Shown here one piece after another: positions 6,804-14,086 of a stretch of 16,842 nt of DNA. Within the stretch, counting starts at the first letter, position 1, and each line of letters begins with the position of its first letter. The stretch spans positions 1-16,842 of the forward strand of contig CALESG010000034.1 of the NCBI GenBank assembly GCA_937907215.1, given 5' to 3'. Made by a program: the position numbers and the translations under genes. Under the pieces are notes generated by a model, which saw only the letters and a list, made by a program, of their open reading frames with translations, did not search any database and had not been told where the DNA came from. The DNA comes from an uncultured Ruminococcus sp. GTDB taxonomy: Bacteria > Bacillota > Clostridia > Oscillospirales > Ruminococcaceae.

Positions 6804-9422
6804 TTAGTTAAAATAATTTGATATATTAGTACTGTTAGCTTCAATCATATCATCATAATTTGCTGAAACCATTGAATCTATTTCATATGAATTGTACTTA
6901 TCCCAAAATTCATCCTCAGTTACGTCAGCTCCATCTATTTTAAATTCGATTACTCTAACACCAGCAAAGTAATCATTATGTTGCAAATAACATTCCAATT
7001 GAGCATTGCCATTGTTAATTCTAAACAACTCATCACCATTTGAACCCATACCGTAATACCGAGAATTAAATAGATTTTTATAAGGTGAATATAAAATTCC
7101 TCCTGATGAACCAAATTCTCCCCTTGGACTGTAGCCTTCAAGTTTTGAAACCTTACCGTCATAATAGGTATAGATTTCACAGCCTGCTACATGAGAACTA
7201 TCATAAGCAACTATCAGCTCTGGAATATCATCTTCATCTATATATGCAGTTGTAAATCTTCCTGTAGAATAGTTTAAGTTAGAAAGTACTTCAATATATG
7301 CTTTCTTCCAGTCTGAAATTTTATTGTCCTCTTCGCTTGTTATTCTATCACCTTTTGAAAATTGTTGTGTGCTGCTGTCATATATAAGTTCTACTTCTGG
7401 GAATTCATGTCCGCCTTCTTCAAGAAATTCATTTTCAGTTGTGTAATAAGTATCATCTTTTTCATAAAAGCCTTGTAACGTTCTTGAAATATCCAGCTCA
7501 TATGGCAATCCGTCTTTTACACTATAAAGCAGAGTCTGCCACCCTGATCCACCATTCCCACTGTCAAACGAAAAGAATCCTTTTCCTTGATAAGTAGTAT
7601 ATTCATTTGAATGTCTATAACCTGATGAAAATACTTCGGCATCACTTCCATAATACGATCCACCCCAAAAATCTCCAGGCATTCTTGTGGTATCTCCTTC
7701 TTGATTTATAAAATAAACAGCTTCTAAACGGTCACTTTTTGTCATACTATTGTTGTAATTCGTTATAACTGCATATGCCTCTTTTGTTCCATCGCCGTCA
7801 AAGTCTTCATAAACCCATGCTCCTATATTGCCGCCCGATTCTGCAAGTACTATTTCTTTTAGTTCGGATTCGGTGTATTCTTTTTTGATTTTTTTCAATT
7901 TAATTGTATCAAGTATTGTTTCAAAATCTTTTTCAACATTAATTACTTTGTCAGAATTGTACTCTTCATAACCATCAGCTATTACTTTGATTTTATAATT
8001 TTCAGGATTACATTCAATTTTATAATAACCATCACTGTCGGTTTGGGCTTTTTTGTTTGAAATAGTATCACTTAAAGTTGCCATCGCTGTTACTTCAGCG
8101 TTTTCAATGGGGTTGCCGGATTCGTCGGTAATTGTGCCAGAAATAGAGCCGGCTTCAAGTTCTCCGTTTAATGCTTTTTTGGCTTCCTCAGTTAACGTAA
8201 AAAGAGTCGCTTTTCCGCTTGAACCATAACCTATATATAATCTAAATTCAGACGTATCACTGGAATTCGATGCTTTATTAAATATTTCATCATTTACTCC
8301 CCAACAGTTCTTTGCAGCATTAAGTGACGTTTCGGCATCTTTACCACAAAGTAAATGATATACAAATTCTGAACACATTACTGCTCCATATAAGGAATTC
8401 ACTGATTCGGTTGACCCGATTACAGCTTTAGCTCCACATTCTGCAAAAGCACTTACAAGCTTATCATTTCTAAAGCCATTACAGCAGCCCACCCATATAA
8501 TTTTATCTTTTAAATTATCTTCTTTGTAATAATATGTAAAAAAGCTTGGATTTATAACATATACATTTGCATCACAACTGTAAAATGCTCCTATTCTCCC
8601 ACTGCCTAAATCCAAAGAATATTTCATAATATCATGTCCAAATTCTTCATTTGTATAAATTCTTGGACTATCTACCATTTTCGCCGGACCGTGACACTGG
8701 ATAGAAATATAATCATACTTAGACAATTCGGTCTTAAATTGCTGAACAGTAAAATTTTGTTCAATCGTTGTCTGCAAATGGCACTTACTCCATTCTTTTT
8801 TATCCTCTTCAAAATTAATACTGTTATATTCATAGCCCAGCTCATCTATAATAAGAGCTTTTTTATCATTCCCAACATATGGACTGCTTAATGCATTAAA
8901 ATCCGGAATTCTATTATAATCATCACTTAACTTTTCAATTTTGCCCTCATTTTTCCAATAAACTGTGCTCATAGATTCTCCTGCTAAACCATCAACGGGG
9001 TCATTTATTGATATAATTCCCTCTGCACCATTCAAAAAATTAAAGTAAAAATACCCTCCATCTGAATATGTAACAGAGTCTTCTTTGATTTCACCTTTTG
9101 CTTCCAAATTATTCAGCGTTGTTCCCACAATTTCTTTTCTTTCATTGATACTTGCAGCTCTGAACGCCTCACATACAATGCTCTCCTGCAATATTTCATC
9201 CACCTCAGAATAAACATCTTCATAACCGAAAAACAAAGAAAAAATCTCATCACGAAATATAAATACACCACTGCAAGCTCCCAGGAGAATAACAAACGAA
9301 ATTACCAACGAAACAATTCTAATCATTTTTTTCTTTTCAGTTCTTTTTAATATTGCAGTTCCACATTTATGACAAAATTTTGCTGAATCTCTAATTTCAG
9401 CACCACATTTTTTGCAAAACAT
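6804..9422 (-). CDS. Large zinc-ribbon membrane protein with caspase/CHAT-like ectodomain
   Basis: 872 residues. A zinc ribbon (C3, C6, C17, C20) precedes a membrane helix at about 34-56; basic residues before the helix predict N-in, C-out topology. Residues about 185-410 look like a caspase-fold (CHAT/C25-like) peptidase: a strand ending YDYISIQCHG gives H244, and IIWVGCCNG gives C313 (or C314), followed by LVSAFAECGAKAVIGSTESV, which parallels the CHAT core after the catalytic cysteine. Residues about 425-508 form a carboxypeptidase-regulatory-like beta sandwich (GSISGTITDESGNPIENAEV). The rest (about 515-872) has acidic turns such as DFDGDGTKEAY and IDEDDIPELIVAY, seen in secreted Firmicutes proteins. 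Protease activity is inferred from the H/C pair and not certain. It follows the lipase-like effector gene by 116 bases. Confidence 0.75.
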   Translation of the reverse strand: MFCKKCGAEIRDSAKFCHKCGTAILKRTEKKKMIRIVSLVISFVILLGACSGVFIFRDEIFSLFFGYEDVYSEVDEILQESIVCEAFRAASINERKEIVGTTLNNLEAKGEIKEDSVTYSDGGYFYFNFLNGAEGIISINDPVDGLAGESMSTVYWKNEGKIEKLSDDYNRIPDFNALSSPYVGNDKKALIIDELGYEYNSINFEEDKKEWSKCHLQTTIEQNFTVQQFKTELSKYDYISIQCHGPAKMVDSPRIYTNEEFGHDIMKYSLDLGSGRIGAFYSCDANVYVINPSFFTYYYKEDNLKDKIIWVGCCNGFRNDKLVSAFAECGAKAVIGSTESVNSLYGAVMCSEFVYHLLCGKDAETSLNAAKNCWGVNDEIFNKASNSSDTSEFRLYIGYGSSGKATLFTLTEEAKKALNGELEAGSISGTITDESGNPIENAEVTAMATLSDTISNKKAQTDSDGYYKIECNPENYKIKVIADGYEEYNSDKVINVEKDFETILDTIKLKKIKKEYTESELKEIVLAESGGNIGAWVYEDFDGDGTKEAYAVITNYNNSMTKSDRLEAVYFINQEGDTTRMPGDFWGGSYYGSDAEVFSSGYRHSNEYTTYQGKGFFSFDSGNGGSGWQTLLYSVKDGLPYELDISRTLQGFYEKDDTYYTTENEFLEEGGHEFPEVELIYDSSTQQFSKGDRITSEEDNKISDWKKAYIEVLSNLNYSTGRFTTAYIDEDDIPELIVAYDSSHVAGCEIYTYYDGKVSKLEGYSPRGEFGSSGGILYSPYKNLFNSRYYGMGSNGDELFRINNGNAQLECYLQHNDYFAGVRVIEFKIDGADVTEDEFWDKYNSYEIDSMVSANYDDMIEANSTNISNYFN

Positions 9423-9457
9423 TTTTATTACACTCCTATATAATTATACTTTTCTCT

Positions 9458-9477
9458 ATTTCAAAGTGATTTGAAAT
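9458..9477. repeat. 20-bp dyad upstream of the caspase-like gene
   Basis: ATTTCAAA-GTGA-TTTGAAAT is a perfect 8-bp inverted repeat with a 4-base centre, 35 bases upstream of the ATG at 9422. On the minus strand a TATAAT (9452-9447) follows it closely, without a convincing -35 box at normal spacing. It may be an operator for a secondary promoter, or a hairpin in the operon mRNA. Confidence 0.5.
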
Positions 9478-9538
9478 AAGAAGAAGTATATAGTTTCCGT
9501 AATTCATATCTCTATTTTATCATATTCTGATTTATTTT

Positions 9539-11278
9539 TCAAACTGTTTTACAATCTTCACTTAATATAACCCATATTACAGATTCTTGTACAGCTTTAA
9601 CTTGATTATAAACATTTTTAACCATATCAAATATTTTTGCATTCAAACTGTTATACATATTATTTAGATCTTGAATCTTGTCATAAGCATGTCCATACAC
9701 ATTTGATTCAATTACAAGTGGTTCATCAGAACAAATATTTATCAACTCTTCCAATTTGTTTAAAGTTATTCGAATACCCTCCATGCCATACTGCAACCCG
9801 ATTGAGTCACTTACAAATCCTGCAAGTGCAATCAGATCCAAATCACAATTTTTTCCATTCAATGCTCTTATCCAATTATTGATTAAATCTTCGTCTTCTT
9901 TTTTTTGAGACAAATTAAAATTTATACTATCGTAATGACTTTTCACAGACTTTAAAATTTTATTTATCAATTCTTTACTTTTGTGGTCTTTGTTCTTAAA
10001 AGTATTAATAAGCTTAGCTATAACATAATTTTGATCGCTTTCATTACCCTCAAAATAAGAAAACAATAATCTGAGTAACATTAAATCGTCAATATTGTAT
10101 TTGGATAGATTTATATTAAATTTATTTTCAAGCATTTTCACCAAGGTTTTATCACCTACAGTATCAATTACATGAATATCTACTAACAATATCCAAACTT
10201 CCTCAGGACTAACATTAGCTTCATTTAAATACTTGATAAAATAAGCTACAAACAAAGCAACTGAATCAGTATCATTACTATTCATTAAATTATCTAATAT
10301 ATCGTCCAATCCACCGCTCACAAGCTGTGATAGGTATTCAACCATTTTGCTTTTATTAGGACAATCACTATATATCAAATACTCAGTAAAAGATCTTATT
10401 ATAGAGATACTTCGAGTTTCTTCTCCTACAACAAAATCTCCGGTAACATTTAAAATTGAATTACTATTTTCATCTGTAGTGATTGTATATGTAAATAATG
10501 AATTGGGACTATGGCATTCAGTAGCATCACAAACTCCATTGCTTCCATAACCAGTTCCAGTATACATTTGATTACTTCCTGGAATTTGAATCATTAATCC
10601 ATGCACATAATCAGAACAATATGAGATATTTGTGATTTTATTAGAATTAGCCGCAATTTGAACAGCATATTTTTTTAAAAATTTATTAGAAAAGCCCTGT
10701 CCGTCCATTGAAACACATTTACTGACTTTATCAGAACGAATCGAACAATACATTGCTTTATTTCCACCCTTGGAATGTCCGACAACTGTAATATCATCAT
10801 ATTGCAAATTATCAACATAATTATACGCATCAACTTGTGCTTGAGTATCTGATTTATCAATACCCTCTACATTATCACTCCATTCACCATTATTTGCTGT
10901 TCCCTTGAAGGCAACTATTGCAGACTTAGATTCATTTCCTTCTGAAAAGCATAGAGCAAGCAATGTATCATCCTTTGACATTGTATCAGTCAGTGACAGG
11001 CTTTTAATTTTTTCATTATTCTTCATATAACGTAAAATGGATGCCCATTCATTTCCGCTGATAAAATCACCACCCTGATATGTATTGCCCATTTTGTCAA
11101 GCTTTTCTAAGGTTTCATCACTTATACCATCAAGAAACTTTTGTAAAGATGTACCTTCAGAAAGATCATCAATATTAATGCCGACATTTTCCCATGCTTC
11201 ACGCTGTGATTCTGCTTTCATGTATGTTAAATGTTCCAACATACAAAGATCATACTCAGACAATTTATTATTATCCAT
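9539..11278 (-). CDS. Alpha/beta-hydrolase (DUF2974/Mbeg1-like lipase fold) protein, putative type VII effector
   Basis: 579 residues, no signal peptide. Residues about 1-300 match the Mbeg1-like DUF2974 lipase fold: SAIVAFKGTANNGEWSDNV (119-137) is the oxyanion-side strand, and the nucleophile elbow is VVGHSKGG with S169. D223 (YCSDYVHGL) and H256 (ECHSPNSLF) are likely triad partners. Residues 300-579 are mainly helical and end in a heptad-like stretch (LNNMYNSLNAKIFDMVKNVY). The likely activity is an esterase or phospholipase; the substrate is unknown. The gene starts 15 bases after a stand-alone copy of the effector N-terminal domain. A catalytic N-terminus with a helical C-terminus recalls the staphylococcal type VII lipase TslA, but this is an analogy, not shown homology. 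AAGGA precedes the ATG by 9 bases. Confidence 0.75.
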   Translation of the reverse strand: MDNNKLSEYDLCMLEHLTYMKAESQREAWENVGINIDDLSEGTSLQKFLDGISDETLEKLDKMGNTYQGGDFISGNEWASILRYMKNNEKIKSLSLTDTMSKDDTLLALCFSEGNESKSAIVAFKGTANNGEWSDNVEGIDKSDTQAQVDAYNYVDNLQYDDITVVGHSKGGNKAMYCSIRSDKVSKCVSMDGQGFSNKFLKKYAVQIAANSNKITNISYCSDYVHGLMIQIPGSNQMYTGTGYGSNGVCDATECHSPNSLFTYTITTDENSNSILNVTGDFVVGEETRSISIIRSFTEYLIYSDCPNKSKMVEYLSQLVSGGLDDILDNLMNSNDTDSVALFVAYFIKYLNEANVSPEEVWILLVDIHVIDTVGDKTLVKMLENKFNINLSKYNIDDLMLLRLLFSYFEGNESDQNYVIAKLINTFKNKDHKSKELINKILKSVKSHYDSINFNLSQKKEDEDLINNWIRALNGKNCDLDLIALAGFVSDSIGLQYGMEGIRITLNKLEELINICSDEPLVIESNVYGHAYDKIQDLNNMYNSLNAKIFDMVKNVYNQVKAVQESVIWVILSEDCKTV

Positions 11279-11293
11279 ATTACTTTATCCTTT

Positions 11294-11665
11294 TTAAAAT
11301 AATTTTGGAATTGAAACAATATTAGAAAATCTATCCGAAAGGATTGTTAAATTCTTTGAAACTTCTTTAAAAACTTCGATCTGTTCATCTATTTTTCTAC
11401 TTGCTTTTTCATCTTGAGCATCTATTTCCTGCATAGTTAAATTAAAAAAATTACTGGAATTATGAAAGAACTTAGTCATATCAGATCTAACATTAAGCAA
11501 ATCCATTACCTCAAACCATTGAATAACAGTATTTATTATACCCTCATCCCATGAATAAGGCATATTTTCAATAGAAAGCGATGTACACTCACTGCATGAT
11601 TGCATAGATGTGATACATGAAGAAATATTTGAAACTGTATTTTGGCTATAATCATGTCTGCTCAT
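11294..11665 (-). CDS. Stand-alone MS(K/R)HDYSQN-type N-terminal domain protein (123 aa)
   Basis: The first 60 residues clearly match the N-termini of the two large effectors: MSRHDYSQNTVSN, then YSWDEGIINTVIQWFEV. The protein ends at residue 123 (IVSIPKLF) without the middle region or a C-terminal toxin domain. It is predicted to be mostly helical. Either it is the remnant of an effector whose tip was lost, or it is a targeting subunit that works in trans with the lipase-like protein encoded 15 bases downstream. AGAAAGGG lies upstream of the ATG. The preceding partner gene ends 15 bases before it, the same spacing as in the effector B unit. Confidence 0.7.
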   Translation of the reverse strand: MSRHDYSQNTVSNISSCITSMQSCSECTSLSIENMPYSWDEGIINTVIQWFEVMDLLNVRSDMTKFFHNSSNFFNLTMQEIDAQDEKASRKIDEQIEVFKEVSKNLTILSDRFSNIVSIPKLF

Positions 11666-11680
11666 ATTATCACCCTTTCT

Positions 11681-12112
11681 TTACATTGAAGCCGCCTCAT
11701 CCCGTACTTCTGTTACAGTTTTCAAAATGTTTTTTACGGTTTCATGCAGTGACATATGTATTTCATTGTATAATTTGAAATATTCTTCAATTTTATTTGC
11801 CGCCTCACCAACATTACTCGTTAACAATTCAGCACTATATACAGACGTTCCTGCAAGTGATTCAAGATTAGAAATAACCTGATTTATTACATCGACATTG
11901 TATTCTACTGCGGTTATTGCATTGACTACCGTTGTTGCAGCGTTAATAATGCCTTCATATCCAGTGCCAGGTGCTGCTTTGATCTGCCTATCTAATTTTT
12001 GCAACTGCCCACCTGGACCTAAATTCATAAATAATTTATCACTTATAATTTCTGAGTATACAACTTCATCAGCATTGACTATTTTATCATCAAATTTAAT
12101 ATAATCTGCCAT
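11681..12112 (-). CDS. Small helical partner protein, long form (143 aa), WXG100-like
   Basis: Residues 68-143 align without gaps with residues 24-99 of the 99-aa partner protein at 13776-14075 (about 63 of 76 identical by eye), including VYSAELL, NVGE and ANK-EEYFKLYNEIH, ending in DEAASM. The first 67 residues are different (MADYIKFDDKIVNADEVVYS, then a GPGGQ turn). The conserved part reads as two long helices, as in WXG100-type secretion partners, though there is no WXG motif. Such small proteins are commonly needed to present effectors to the type VII machinery; that role is inferred. AAGGAG with the spacer CATAATT before the ATG is nearly the same as in the short form, consistent with duplication. 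Confidence 0.7.
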   Translation of the reverse strand: MADYIKFDDKIVNADEVVYSEIISDKLFMNLGPGGQLQKLDRQIKAAPGTGYEGIINAATTVVNAITAVEYNVDVINQVISNLESLAGTSVYSAELLTSNVGEAANKIEEYFKLYNEIHMSLHETVKNILKTVTEVRDEAASM

Positions 12113-12135
12113 AATTATGCTCCTTTTTCACTAAA

Positions 12136-12231
12136 TCACATCTCTACATTTCTACGTTCCCAATAGGCTTGCAACATTTCTTCATCAGACGGCATATTTC
12201 TGATTTCATAAGCTTTTAAGCTGTTTCTATC
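12136..12231 (-). pseudogene. Orphan C-terminal scrap of an effector A-like gene
   Basis: Read on the minus strand this gives DRNSLKAYEIRNMPSDEE and then MLQAYWERRNVEM with a stop, closely matching the last residues of effector A (EEIRNRPSDEEMLQTYWARR, then NVEL). The frame is closed upstream by a TAA near 12232, and there is no start codon with a ribosome binding site. It ends 23 bases before the long partner gene, in the same position that effector A holds before the short partner gene. It is therefore the leftover 3' end of a former effector gene, the rest having been deleted. Bases 12232-12344 show nothing recognisable. Confidence 0.8.
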
Positions 12232-12344
12232 TTACCCAATATATAAAGAAATTTTAAAGCTCTAGAAGGTCAGAGTTACTCATAATATAGACTTATTTTC
12301 TACTTTATACAAACATGAAATCTGCGGATTTGAATATATAATTA

Positions 12345-13760
12345 TTAATTATACAATATCAATGAACCGCTTCCTTTTTGCTGATTAGTCCAAAAAATTG
12401 TTTCTAATTTATCAACTCCTTCAGCAGTTGTTTTTACAGTTTCATATGCTACATTTGCGTTATAAAGCGCTGCAGATGCCGATGTCACCTGTGTTGTAGC
12501 GTGTTTTCCAGGATTCTTCAAAGACTCTTCTATAGGATTGGTCACAACACCTTTAATCTTATCCTCAATTTCACTTTTTATTTCTTCATCGACATACTTA
12601 CCAACTTGAATTAAAGCTATATTATCCGGATCATCTGTAATCTCAATATATCCACCTTTAGGAATTTCAAGAGACACTTCCGTCTCTTGGAAATCTCCAC
12701 CCTTAAATAACTCATCATAAAGCGAAGAGACGGAATCTACAAAACCAGTTGGATTCTTATATCTATCCAAAATACAAACACTATCCACATTTCCGTGCTT
12801 ATCATATACAATTGCTGCTCCATAAGATTTTGCTACAGAGGACTGTTTTGCAGTAAAAGAAATATTACATGAACCATCTTCACTCTTTTCCAGTTTCATA
12901 TCGCAAAGATGAAAATTTCCTTGATCGACCATAGCTTTACCATCAAAATCAGCTAATTGCTTTTTCATATAATCACAACTGTTATATGCATTTTTTGAAT
13001 TGCATAGCTTTTCAGCCAGTTGATAAGATATTCCCATTGAGTAAATTCTATATTTTAATTGGAGAAGATTATTGAGTTCCTTGTTTCCATGTTCTCTACA
13101 AAGTTTTTCAATTAATTCCGAAGCATCAGGGTGCAATTTTTCATATAATGCAATATACTGTTCCATGCTATTTCTTTGTTCTTGAGAAATCGTGCCATTA
13201 AATTCAATATTCGATAAATGATCTAAAAAAGACTTAATTTTTGCTTTATCTTCTTCTGTTAGCTGATCATCAGGAATATCATTCAAACGATCAAAATAAG
13301 CCTTCTTCTCCGCATCTGAAAGCTTATCAAAATCAACTATATTAAGGTCTTCATCAACTTGATTAATAAAGGTATGCAGATTATCAAAACACCCCACTAC
13401 TGATAAAGTAGGATAAAGTTTTGTAAAAGCCCAAACAAGTTCTGCTTTCTGTTTTATTGCAGACAACGTAGTTAAACCGGTTTCAAGAGAGCTGGCACTT
13501 ATAGTATCTATTTCTCCAACCTTTCGAACAACATTATCAAATTTAGAATCTGCTTTCTGAAAAAGATCATCTAACTCTGCTTTTGCCATGTTAATTTGTA
13601 AAACCTCAAACCAAGTAACGACATTATGAATAATACCAGTGTCCCATGAATATGACATAGATTCTGTAGATAGAATTGTATTTTCAACAGCATTTTTACA
13701 GTTTACAATTGTTGAAGAAACATTTGAAACTGTATTTTGGCTATAATCATGCCTACTCAT
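12345..13760 (-). CDS. Effector B: shared N-terminal targeting region with an unrecognised C-terminal domain (putative type VII toxin)
   Basis: 471 residues, no signal peptide. Residues 1-212 parallel effector A: MSRHDYSQNTVSN, YSWDTGIIHNVVTWFEVLQI (38-57), LDDLFQKADSKFDNVV (63-78), then YFDRLNDIPDDQLTEEDKAK (155-174) and IALYEKLHPD (203-212). After that the sequence departs completely. Residues 213-471 include a helical part, a beta-rich part (KSYGAAIVYDKHGNVDSVCI, 311-330) and EVSLEIPKGGYIEITDDPDN (361-380), and a small-residue-rich tail (TSASAALYNANVAYE). No catalytic motif is recognised. A constant front with a variable tip is the layout of polymorphic toxins. No cognate immunity gene is evident next to it. 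A strong AAGGAAAGGA site precedes the ATG. Confidence 0.75.
   Translation of the reverse strand: MSRHDYSQNTVSNVSSTIVNCKNAVENTILSTESMSYSWDTGIIHNVVTWFEVLQINMAKAELDDLFQKADSKFDNVVRKVGEIDTISASSLETGLTTLSAIKQKAELVWAFTKLYPTLSVVGCFDNLHTFINQVDEDLNIVDFDKLSDAEKKAYFDRLNDIPDDQLTEEDKAKIKSFLDHLSNIEFNGTISQEQRNSMEQYIALYEKLHPDASELIEKLCREHGNKELNNLLQLKYRIYSMGISYQLAEKLCNSKNAYNSCDYMKKQLADFDGKAMVDQGNFHLCDMKLEKSEDGSCNISFTAKQSSVAKSYGAAIVYDKHGNVDSVCILDRYKNPTGFVDSVSSLYDELFKGGDFQETEVSLEIPKGGYIEITDDPDNIALIQVGKYVDEEIKSEIEDKIKGVVTNPIEESLKNPGKHATTQVTSASAALYNANVAYETVKTTAEGVDKLETIFWTNQQKGSGSLILYN
13526..13575. repeat. 50-bp block identical to 15568-15617
   Basis: These 50 bases, inside the N-terminal region of effector B, are letter-for-letter identical to 15568-15617 in effector A. 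Flanking DNA on both sides is also very similar. This is a ready site for homologous recombination between the two effector genes, which would delete or swap C-terminal domains. Confidence 0.9.
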
Positions 13761-13775
13761 ATTCTCATCCTTTCC

Positions 13776-14075
13776 TTACATAGAAGCAGCCTCATCCTGT
13801 ACTTCTTTTACAGTTTTCAAAATGTTTTTTACGGTTTCATTCAATGAGTTATGTATTTCATTGTATAATTTGAAATATTCCTCCATTTTATTTGCCGTCT
13901 CACCAACATTACTCATTAACAATTCAGCACTATATACAGACATTCCTGTAAGTGACTCAAGATCAGAGATCACTTGATTCACAACTTCATTGTTATATTC
14001 TACTGCAGTAGCAGTATTGGCCGCTGAAATTGCACCCTCCTTCATAGAAATGATATTTTTAATTAAATCTGACAT
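13776..14075 (-). CDS. Small helical partner protein, short form (99 aa), WXG100-like
   Basis: Residues 24-99 (from AVEYN to DEAASM) match the C-terminal 76 residues of the 143-aa partner at 11681-12112. The N-terminus (MSDLIKNIISMKEGAISAAN) is shorter by 44 residues and unrelated in sequence. It is mostly helical and acidic, without signal peptide or cysteine. It lies 11 bases after effector A and 15 bases before effector B, with AAGGAG at a proper distance, so translation is probably coupled. It is probably a secretion partner or chaperone for effector B. An immunity role for effector A is less likely, because the related copy sits in front of the stand-alone N-terminal domain gene. Confidence 0.7.
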   Translation of the reverse strand: MSDLIKNIISMKEGAISAANTATAVEYNNEVVNQVISDLESLTGMSVYSAELLMSNVGETANKMEEYFKLYNEIHNSLNETVKNILKTVKEVQDEAASM

Positions 14076-14086
14076 AATTATTCTCC

